Shown here piece after piece: positions 1 to 4,751 of a stretch of 6,602 nucleotides of DNA. Made by a program: the position numbers and the translations under genes. The first letter of the stretch is position 1, and every line of letters begins with the position of its first letter. Location of the stretch: the NCBI GenBank assembly GCA_031260865.1, contig JAISKQ010000017.1:1-6602 (forward strand), given 5' to 3'. The DNA is from Prevotella sp. (GTDB lineage: Bacteria > Bacteroidota > Bacteroidia > Bacteroidales > Dysgonomonadaceae). The notes beneath the pieces are model-generated. The model was given only the letters and a program-made list of their open reading frames with translations. It made no database searches and was not told the origin of the DNA.

Positions 1-257
1 TTTCTCACTACCGAACCTTCATCCACACGGATGGCATCGATAAAACCATCGATACGCGGTCTGATTTCTATATCTTCCTGACCTTTTATCGTCGCGGGAT
101 ATACTGTTTCTAATTGCGCTGACTGTTCGGCAAGAACAGTCGTTTCATATACTTGCGGCTTATCATCGCCATCCCCGAAAGGATTGGTGAATTTCTTCCC
201 ACAAGATGCCATAACCAATAGAGCCATTGCTCCAATAACAATCTGTTTCAAATTCAT
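1..257 (-). CDS. RND efflux periplasmic adaptor (membrane fusion protein) lipoprotein, N-terminal part
   Basis: The first 85 codons of a minus-strand gene that leaves the window at position 1. The ATG at 257-255 starts a short hydrophobic signal sequence ending in a lipobox-like VMASC, with the lipidated cysteine at residue 19, so the protein should be anchored to a membrane on the periplasmic side. After a linker rich in Gly and Asp, the segment from about residue 36 (YETTVLAEQ, then QEDIEIRPRIDGFI and VDEGSVVRK) matches the start of AcrA/MexA-type adaptors: the first beta-barrel strands leading into the biotinyl-lipoyl-like domain. Such adaptors link an inner-membrane RND pump to an outer-membrane TolC-like channel. 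It starts 6 bases after the MarR gene stops, so the two are probably one operon, with pump and channel genes expected beyond the window edge. Family assignment is fairly firm; the substrate cannot be told. Confidence 0.85.
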   Translation of the reverse strand, partial: MNLKQIVIGAMALLVMASCGKKFTNPFGDGDDKPQVYETTVLAEQSAQLETVYPATIKGQEDIEIRPRIDGFIDAIRVDEGSVVR

Positions 258-263
258 ACCTAA

Positions 264-743
264 TTATAATTTATTGTTTGTTTTATTACTCAACTTATCC
301 ATTTCTCTTAAAAGAATCTGTAATTGAGCCTTTAAAGATTCTATATCAATATTTTTAAACAGCTTATTCTGTCCTTCCTTGACTTTTATAATAGCTTTTT
401 CGAAAAGTTCGGAACCTGTTTCTGTGACTTCTACTACGCGCGCCCTGGTATCTGTAAGGCTCTCGCGCCGGCTGATAAACCCTTTCCTCTGTAAAGTTCT
501 TAAGATTGTGGAAGTCGTCATCGGATCTATATCCGTCTCTTGTGACAAAATGATCTGCGTAATTTCCATTTTAAGCTTCGACATGTGGTAAATAGCGCCA
601 AGCAATTCTAACTGAGAACTTGTAAGGTCAAACTCATCGAGCAATCTATGTTTACCTCTTTGCCAAAACTTGGAAATTCTCCAGATTAAGCACTCAATAT
701 CTTCATTATTAATACTTTCTGATATGCTACAATCTCCATCCAT
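264..743 (-). CDS. MarR-family transcriptional regulator
   Basis: A 159-residue cytoplasmic DNA-binding protein of normal length for the MarR family. The winged helix-turn-helix covers about residues 40-110: LTSSQLELLGAI (helix 2), the likely recognition helix around PMTTSTILRTLQRKGFI (residues 74-90), and the wing SRRESLTDTRARVVEVT, carrying the family's characteristic D-x-R (D98, R100). N- and C-terminal helices (about 15-38 and 112-150) would form the dimer interface. The start MDGDCSISES is the first ATG in the open frame; no Shine-Dalgarno site is expected in this phylum. It is followed 6 bases later by an RND efflux adaptor gene, the usual arrangement in which the regulator represses its own efflux operon and is released by a small phenolic or lipophilic ligand. 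The palindromes just upstream fit autoregulation. The ligand is unknown. Confidence 0.9.
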   Translation of the reverse strand: MDGDCSISESINNEDIECLIWRISKFWQRGKHRLLDEFDLTSSQLELLGAIYHMSKLKMEITQIILSQETDIDPMTTSTILRTLQRKGFISRRESLTDTRARVVEVTETGSELFEKAIIKVKEGQNKLFKNIDIESLKAQLQILLREMDKLSNKTNNKL

Positions 744-790
744 TTAAAACATTATTTATTCTATTTCAGACACTCTATTTTATTCGGTCG

Positions 791-798
791 CAAATATA
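791..798 (-). promoter_or_regulatory. Probable -7 promoter box of the marR-efflux operon
   Basis: Read on the minus strand this is TATATTTG, an exact match to the Bacteroidetes -7 consensus TAnnTTTG. Transcription would start near 784, giving a leader of about 40 bases before the marR ATG. No TTTG-like -33 box is found 19-20 bases upstream, so the promoter may be weak. The palindrome at 800-811 begins 2 bases upstream of it. Confidence 0.5.
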
Positions 799-799
799 A

Positions 800-878
800 T
801 AAGTGCACTTACAATAAGTGCGTATTATCCCAATTAAAACATGTTGTTTAACATTTTTTACACTTAGTATAACACTTA
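800..878. promoter_or_regulatory. Candidate MarR operator: palindrome plus repeated TAAGTG/CACTTA half-sites
   Basis: A perfect 12-base palindrome, TAAGTGCACTTA, lies at 800-811 between the -7 box and the expected -33 position. The half-site TAAGTG recurs at 815-820, within a direct repeat of AATAAGTGC, and its complement CACTTA recurs at 861-866 and 873-878. MarR dimers bind short inverted repeats overlapping their own promoters, so this cluster is the natural operator candidate. The repeats are visible in the sequence; binding is inferred. Confidence 0.5.
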
Positions 879-1068
879 CCAGTAAAAGATAGAGTTTACA
901 AAACTGAATAATAAAGAATTTATAAGTCAAAGCCGGTTACAAGCCTCTTTCTTTAAGTTAGCATTAAGATTATAAGATTGTCATTTTTATTATTCACAAA
1001 GTCCGGATATACGGATATGTTTTTATTCGAATTTTATGCTTTTTATAGTGGTTATTTGTATTTTTACA

Positions 1069-1112
1069 ATAAGCCTTTAACGACAGCTAGTAGCTATCAG
1101 CTAAAGACTTAT
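1069..1112 (-). terminator. Hairpin after pyrD, possible terminator
   Basis: ATAAGCCTTTA (1069-1079) and TAAAGACTTAT (1102-1112) form an 11-pair stem. Its one imperfect pair is a U-G wobble in the minus-strand transcript but a C-A mismatch in the plus-strand transcript, so it suits transcription from pyrD. It begins 12 bases after the pyrD stop. The loop contains three AGCTA units spaced 7 bases apart (1085, 1092, 1099). No clear U run follows, so a true intrinsic terminator is uncertain. The rest of the spacer between here and the marR operator (about 880-1068) shows no gene that I can support. Confidence 0.4.
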
Positions 1113-1124
1113 GGCTCAGATAGG

Positions 1125-2039
1125 CTAATTGATTTGCAACGCGCCTATCAGTTCTTTAACCGAATTTATATTGTTCTTATCCAGATATTCCTGTATTCCG
1201 TCCACCACTTTTACAGAGATTGCAGGATCAATGAAATTATGTGTTCCTATTTGTATGGCGGAAGAACCCGCGAGAATAAATTCGATAGCATCCTGCCATG
1301 AAGATATTCCTCCCATACCTATAATCGGGATTTTTACGGCATTGTACGTTTGCCAGACCATCCTTAAGGCAACAGGTTTCACACACGCGCCGGATAACCC
1401 GCCTGTAACAGTGGATAGTACCGGACGCCTCTTGTTAATATCTATCGCCATTCCCAGCAATGTGTTTATGAGTGAAACGGCGTCGGCGCCTTCGCCTTCC
1501 ACAGCCTTTGCTATCTCCGTAATATCTGTGACATTAGGCGAAAGTTTCACAATCATGGGTTTGTTCCAAACTTCACGGACAGCCTTTGTGACCTCCGAAG
1601 CCGAACGAGCCGAAGTGCCGAATGCCATTCCGCCTTCCTTTACATTCGGACAGGAAATATTCAGTTCAATAGCCGGAATTTTATCCAAATTCGCTAATTT
1701 TCGGGAGCATTCTACGTAATCTTCAATAGTTGATCCCGATACATTGACTATAATGTTTGTATCTATATCTTTTATTTCAGGATATATAGTTGAAATAAAG
1801 TAATCTACGCCCTTATTTTGCAGTCCCACAGCATTTAACATGCCGGATGCGGTTTCAGCCATACGGGGATAATCATTCCCCTGCCGTTCACGAATAGTAG
1901 TTCCCTTTACGAATATTCCACCTATTCGTGATAAATCCATGAAATCGGCATATTCTTTTCCATAGCCAAAAGTACCCGACGCAGTCATTACAGGATTCTT
2001 CAAACATAAATCCCCTATATTTACCGTTAATTTATCCAT
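1125..2039 (-). CDS. pyrD: Dihydroorotate dehydrogenase, class 1B catalytic subunit
   Basis: A 304-residue TIM-barrel flavoprotein oxidising dihydroorotate to orotate, the fourth step of pyrimidine synthesis, in the cytoplasm. Length is normal for class 1B. Visible motifs in order: TASGTFGYG (19-27), the FMN-site segment FVKGTT (43-48), NAVGLQNKG (69-77), [11 protein letters not shown] (127-137) whose Cys130 is the class 1 catalytic base, IVKLSPN (163-169), SLINTL (189-194), TGGLSG (212-217), and the phosphate-binding GMGGIS plus IQIGT (241-246, 262-266) near the C-terminus. Class 1 enzymes use Cys here, whereas class 2 membrane enzymes use Ser. The ATG at 2039-2037 overlaps the end of pyrK by 13 bases, implying co-transcription and probably translational coupling. 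PyrK passes the electrons on to NAD. Nothing looks damaged. Confidence 0.96.
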   Translation of the reverse strand: MDKLTVNIGDLCLKNPVMTASGTFGYGKEYADFMDLSRIGGIFVKGTTIRERQGNDYPRMAETASGMLNAVGLQNKGVDYFISTIYPEIKDIDTNIIVNVSGSTIEDYVECSRKLANLDKIPAIELNISCPNVKEGGMAFGTSARSASEVTKAVREVWNKPMIVKLSPNVTDITEIAKAVEGEGADAVSLINTLLGMAIDINKRRPVLSTVTGGLSGACVKPVALRMVWQTYNAVKIPIIGMGGISSWQDAIEFILAGSSAIQIGTHNFIDPAISVKVVDGIQEYLDKNNINSVKELIGALQIN

Positions 2040-2809
2040 GTCAACTTTTCTATATTAAATACAGGACCATCAGCGCATACGCAGATATTTCCTTCACGCG
2101 TTTTCTCCACACAACACAAACACACTCCAATACCGCAAGCCATGACGTTTTCCAACGATGCCTCACACACTATTTTATTCGCGTTGGCATACTTCGCCAC
2201 AGCCATCATCATAGGCTTGGGACCACAGGTGTAAATCTGTGAAACCCGGATATTTTTCAATACCGAATGTTCTGTAACATAACCTTTTTCGCCAAAGCTA
2301 CCATCTTCGGTTGTACAGAATAATTCACCATACTTCCTGAAATCATCCAACTGAAGCAAATCATTCTTCGATCTGGCTCCCAGCAGAAATTTAGGATTAT
2401 AACCTTTCTCTTTGAGGCAAGCGCCCAAGAAAAGCATCGGAGCTGTGCCCACGCCTCCGCCAATCAAAAGCAATTCCTGCCCGTTATTTTCGGAAGGAAT
2501 AGAAAATGTATTGCCTAAGGGTAATAATAAATTTACAAGCTCGCCTTTTTTATATGCGCTCATTCTTCGCGTTCCATCGCCAATAATCTGAACAAGCAGC
2601 CATAATTCATTCTTTTGTTTATCAACAAAATTTACTGAAATAGGACGCCTTAGATAAGTGGATTGTGAACCATCTACTCTTACTTCTACAAATTGTCCGG
2701 GATACATTTCCGGTAAAGGAGTATTGTCTGTAGTTGTAAGTTTAATGAGGCAATAGTTTTGGTTCAGTTGTTCATTTTGCGTAACAACCAAATCCAGCAT
2801 TTTTTTCAT
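2027..2809 (-). CDS. pyrK: Dihydroorotate dehydrogenase electron transfer subunit (iron-sulfur flavoprotein)
   Basis: A 260-residue protein of the ferredoxin-reductase type that takes electrons from PyrD's FMN and gives them to NAD. The FAD-binding barrel holds YLRRPISV (52-59), the R-x-x-S flavin motif. The nucleotide-binding domain has [11 protein letters not shown] (115-125) and YTCGPKPMM (193-201). The C-terminal [2Fe-2S] site has [14 protein letters not shown], with C225, C230 and C233, and a fourth ligand at C245 or C243. The usual PyrK pattern C-x4-C-x2-C-x(11-14)-C is therefore kept. The start MKKMLDLVV was chosen as the first ATG; an in-frame ATG three codons on is an alternative. 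It is the first gene of a pyrK-pyrD pair and has a good promoter box about 47 bases upstream. Confidence 0.95.
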   Translation of the reverse strand: MKKMLDLVVTQNEQLNQNYCLIKLTTTDNTPLPEMYPGQFVEVRVDGSQSTYLRRPISVNFVDKQKNELWLLVQIIGDGTRRMSAYKKGELVNLLLPLGNTFSIPSENNGQELLLIGGGVGTAPMLFLGACLKEKGYNPKFLLGARSKNDLLQLDDFRKYGELFCTTEDGSFGEKGYVTEHSVLKNIRVSQIYTCGPKPMMMAVAKYANANKIVCEASLENVMACGIGVCLCCVEKTREGNICVCADGPVFNIEKLTWIN

Positions 2810-2855
2810 TAACCTGTTTTTTAGATGATAAATATTCTATGAATTTATTTGAATA

Positions 2856-2886
2856 CAAATGTACATGAAATTCTTCAATTTACACA
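2856..2886 (-). promoter_or_regulatory. Promoter of pyrK-pyrD
   Basis: On the minus strand, TACATTTG (2863-2856) matches the Bacteroidetes -7 consensus TAnnTTTG exactly. Exactly 19 bases upstream sits TGTG (2886-2883), a three-of-four match to the -33 box TTTG. Transcription would start around 2849, leaving about 40 bases of leader before the pyrK ATG. I saw no attenuator or operator in this short leader. Confidence 0.55.
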
Positions 2887-2972
2887 CAGACGAGTAAAAA
2901 TTGAGTGCAGTAATAGCAATGGAAATATTGTGAATAAAAGATTGTATATTTACAGACTAAAATAAGAAAAAT

Positions 2973-3266
2973 ATGGAAATCAAAAAAGTAATTCATCAAA
3001 ACGACGAATACATTTGCGATATTGATGTGTCGGTTGAGGAGTGGAAAAATATTCTTCAAGACTATTCTTTAATGTCTGACAATTATAAAGACGCGTTGAT
3101 AAAGTTCTACAAAGAGCCCGAACATAAATCAACCTGCAAAGCATTGGGTAAGAAATACAATGTTTCACCCCTATCGTTCAATGGCGTGATTACAAATTTT
3201 GCAAAGGCAGTACAAAAGAAATTAAACCGTTTTGAAGTACTCAATACGGACGGAAGCTCAAAATGA
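2973..3266 (+). pseudogene. Remnant of an McrB-like restriction ATPase: N-terminal domain only
   Basis: A 97-codon open frame starting MEIKKVIHQNDEYICDIDV and ending in TGA. From memory it resembles the N-terminal, probably DNA-recognition, domain of McrB-like proteins of Bacteroidetes, notably EWKNILQD (27-34), YKEPEHKSTCKALGKKY (46-62) and FAKAVQKKLNRFEV (76-89). In those proteins this segment leads into an AAA+ GTPase/ATPase domain with Walker motifs. Here the frame stops just after NTDGSSK and no Walker A or B motif follows in any frame before the next features. A fragment of the partner nuclease McrC survives about 1 kb downstream, which supports the reading. It starts divergently from pyrK; a TATATTTA box at 2945-2952 could be its -7 box but has no clear -33. 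It might still be expressed as a free DNA-binding domain. No function is claimed. Confidence 0.6.
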
Positions 3267-3561
3267 CTTTATATGACCTCTAATGATTGTTTAAAATAGT
3301 GTATTATACCAAATTAATATAAATATTTACCGTTCATTAAATCTCAATCGGTCATTTATTAGCAAATTTTCCGCCCCCTTGATTTTCTGACCTTCTTTCC
3401 AAACCGTTAAATAACGCTAAAGATTACCCAAAACTTTTTTGGAGAATATTTTGTCCTCTTTTATAAAGCCACTACTTTAGTACATGAATTACTTAATTGG
3501 GTGAAAATCTGATTTCTAAGACAAAAAAAAGCCCATTCTGTGAAATGAGTTATTTCGTTCC
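3267..3561. other. Gene-free A+T-rich stretch after the mcrB remnant
   Basis: I find no supported gene here on either strand. There is a short inverted repeat, CCAAAA/TTTTGG with a three-base loop (3428-3442), and a run of eight A's before GCCC (about 3524-3535). The A run reads as a U run on the minus strand but has no proper stem in front of it. No McrB continuation, Walker motif or insertion-sequence ends were recognised. It forms the left part of the foreign material between the mcrB and mcrC remnants. Confidence 0.5.
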
Positions 3562-3592
3562 TTTAGAATCCAAAGATATATTTCTATCTTTG
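3562..3592 (+). promoter_or_regulatory. Bacteroidetes-type promoter of the leader/membrane-protein unit
   Basis: TATCTTTG at 3585-3592 matches TAnnTTTG exactly, and TTTA at 3562-3565 lies exactly 19 bases upstream as a three-of-four match to the -33 box. Transcription would begin near 3599, inside the perfect 12-base palindrome GTTCTTAAGAAC (3597-3608), which could be an operator or the first hairpin of the transcript. This is one of the two best promoter matches in the window, the other being that of pyrK. Confidence 0.6.
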
Positions 3593-3598
3593 CAATGT

Positions 3599-3815
3599 TC
3601 TTAAGAACAGACTTATTAGAAATAGTAAGAGGTGCCTTGCCTATCGAAATCGCCAAATTTTGAAAATATATACAAGGCACGAATAGCTCTCCTTCATAGG
3701 GTGGGTTGTTTGTGCATGTATATATGGGTGTTTGGCGATACCCGATAGGCGTGGACGGCAGCTCACTTCTTCTTTTATATAAACCTCTTTGGCTGCGGAG
3801 ATTATAATTTCATTT
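3599..3815 (+). ncRNA. Candidate structured leader RNA (unnamed) upstream of a small membrane protein gene
   Basis: About 217 bases between a good promoter and the next ATG are unusually self-complementary and much less A-rich than the flanks. Stem A pairs GTGCCTTG (3632-3639) with CAAGGCAC (3673-3680), perfectly. Stem B pairs GCCTATCG plus ATCGCCAAA (3639-3646, 3649-3657) with TTTGGCGAT plus CGATAGGC (3731-3739, 3743-3750): 17 pairs around a small internal loop. The arm order A-B-A'-B' means the stems form either a pseudoknot or two alternatives. A weaker GCAGC/GCTGC stem (3758-3762, 3792-3796) follows, shortly before the gene start. The region also holds a GTG-started 38-codon frame (3632-3748) ending at a TAG inside stem B. 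I cannot assign it to a known RNA family. It could be a leader regulating the gene below, a small RNA, or a decayed mobile-element end. Confidence 0.4.
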
Positions 3816-4076
3816 ATGCAAACGGAATTTAATTTTATCGGTTTCTTTACTATTGTTATTCTGATAGCAATAGTTATTAATGCCATTATCCTTTTTTTGT
3901 ATGTTTACGAAATGGCTTCAAAAAATGGGCGAAGTACCTTTTATTGGGTAGTTTTCTCACTTTGTCTAACTCCAATAGTCAGTATTATATTGCTTTCTTG
4001 TATTGGAGAAACCGAAGAGAAAAGAAGAGAGCGGTTGTTAAAAGATGAGGAATATCTAAGAATGATGAGAGAATAA
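3816..4076 (+). CDS. Small membrane protein with two transmembrane helices, unknown function
   Basis: An 86-residue protein beginning MQTEFNFIGFF. The frame opens nine codons earlier with a TTG at 3789, but the ATG at 3816 is preferred because it leaves the structured leader intact and starts just before the first helix. Predicted topology: helix 1 about residues 7-31 (IGFFTIVILIAIVINAIIL), a short polar loop with EMASKNGRS, helix 2 about 42-62 (FYWVVFSLCLTPIVSIILL), then a highly charged tail, GETEEKRRERLLKDEEYL, likely cytoplasmic and helical. Similar small two-helix proteins with a GETEEKR tail occur as hypothetical proteins in Bacteroidetes as far as I recall, but I know of no function. 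It is downstream of a promoter and structured leader, inside a broken restriction locus. It is intact and probably expressed; a role in defence is only a guess. Confidence 0.65.
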   Translation: MQTEFNFIGFFTIVILIAIVINAIILFLYVYEMASKNGRSTFYWVVFSLCLTPIVSIILLSCIGETEEKRRERLLKDEEYLRMMRE

Positions 4077-4079
4077 GCC

Positions 4080-4260
4080 ATGAAAAAAAATAATATTGTC
4101 AATTCTACTATTGGTGCTTATTGAATATAATGCAAACTCCCAAACTGTTAAGCAAGAGAATGTAATGCGGAAAATAGTTAGTAATGCTTGGAAATTCTAT
4201 AAAGGAGATGTAAATACAACTTCGTTTTTCAAAGCGCCTATCTATACCAGAGATAAGTGA
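4080..4260 (+). pseudogene. Frameshifted, truncated N-terminus of a secreted protein (possibly glycoside hydrolase family 2)
   Basis: The ATG at 4080 is followed by eight A's (4083-4090), and as written the frame stops after 14 codons. With one A fewer the frame reads MKKIILSILLLVLIEYNANSQ and continues for 59 residues to TGA at 4258-4260. That is a good signal peptide with the AxSQ-type end common in Bacteroidetes exported proteins. The mature part contains VMRKIVSNAWKFYKGDV, resembling the beginning of family 2 glycoside hydrolases, where a W-K-F-x-x-G-D stretch opens the first beta-sandwich domain; this likeness is tentative. It ends abruptly where the mcrC fragment begins. Both the frameshift and the truncation point to a dead fragment. 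A slippery A tract could in principle allow phase variation, but the gene is too short to be the complete enzyme. It starts 3 bases after the membrane-protein gene stops. Confidence 0.45.
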
Positions 4261-4559
4261 GTTTATTTGTTTTAGACGCAAAATACAAGAATCTTGATGA
4301 AAAACAAATTGACAGGAATGATATACACCAAATCATTTCCTATATGTATGTTCAAAAAGCAGAACTTGGCGGTTTTGTAAATCCTATAAAAGATAATCCT
4401 AACACAAATCCCATTGCAATTGGTCAACTTCGCGGCTATGGAGGCAATGTAAAACTTTGGGAATTATATATTCCACAATACGAAACAAATTTTTCCGATT
4501 TTCAAAATAAAATGAAAAAATCAGAGGATGGTATGGCAAATACATTCCAAACAATATAA
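4257..4559 (+). pseudogene. Remnant of an McrC-like nuclease: C-terminal part of the PD-(D/E)xK domain
   Basis: A 100-codon frame opening at GTG right after an in-frame TAA, with no plausible natural start. It begins SLFVLDAKYK, the D-x-K part of the PD-(D/E)xK nuclease core in McrC/LlaJI-type proteins, and continues DIHQIISYMYV with the QxxxY motif (Q25, Y29) typical of RecB-like nucleases, then GGFVNP and a C-terminal LWELYIPQ segment followed by a charged tail. The upstream acidic residue of the core (usually in a PD dipeptide) and the large N-terminal half of McrC are missing, so it cannot be a working nuclease by itself. In intact systems mcrC directly follows mcrB; here an mcrB start lies about 1 kb upstream with unrelated sequence between. 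It is therefore read as the tail of a destroyed McrBC-type restriction system cutting modified DNA. Confidence 0.7.
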
Positions 4560-4751
4560 TTTATTCAAGAAGTTTTACTATCTTTATGACATCAAAAATA
4601 TCTAAATAAGGCATGTCATTATGTGTTATGATAGCAAAAATACACTATTTCAGCTTGTTTACCTAAATATTAAGGAAAGAGATCCTTATCCTGCCTTATC
4701 TGAAAAGCTCTTTATTGATAAATATTATTAATACTTAAATTTTTTATATAC
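4560..4751. other. Spacer between the mcrC remnant and tnaA with coding-like debris
   Basis: This stretch holds an ATG-started 36-codon plus-strand frame (4621-4731) reading MCYDSKNTLFQLVYLN and ending LSEKLFIDKYY. Its composition looks protein-like, but it is too short to assign. On the minus strand a short tail, ITHNDMPYLDIFDVIK onward, ends at a stop at 4563-4561. At most one of the two is likely real, and either may be debris of a deleted gene. The tnaA promoter must lie here, but I see no clean TAnnTTTG box close to the start, nor a TnaC-like leader peptide: the 36-codon frame has no tryptophan. Confidence 0.3.

Noticed and set aside
1005..1020. Tandem CGGATATA CGGATATG near the middle of the marR-pyrD spacer.
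   Set aside because: Two copies of an 8-base unit in A+T-rich spacer DNA; nothing ties it to a promoter or gene.
1085..1103. Three regularly spaced AGCTA units, considered as a CRISPR-like or tandem repeat array.
   Set aside because: The units are only 5 bases with 2-base spacers and sit within one hairpin loop; no CRISPR repeat-spacer structure exists in the window.
978..1301. 107-codon plus-strand open frame spanning the pyrD 3' end.
   Set aside because: It overlaps the conserved pyrD C-terminus and has no recognisable domain or promoter; the aromatic-rich product reflects A+T-rich spacer sequence.
1129..1719. 196-codon plus-strand open frame.
   Set aside because: It is a shadow of pyrD, whose motifs on the minus strand are unmistakable.
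3524..3560. A run of eight A's followed by GCCC, considered as a minus-strand intrinsic terminator.
   Set aside because: The bases that would form the stem give only GAAAT/ATTTC, separated from the U run by unpaired sequence, so it is not a convincing terminator.
3585..3593. TATCTTTGC resembles the core of CTnDOT-type integrase attachment sites (GTANNTTTGC).
   Set aside because: The base before TA is C instead of G, the sequence is explained as a -7 promoter box plus one base, and there is no integrase gene or second att copy in the window.
3641..3886. 81-codon minus-strand open frame opposite the leader.
   Set aside because: It is antisense to the self-complementary leader and the start of the membrane-protein gene, with no recognisable domain. 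Inverted repeats tend to keep both strands open.
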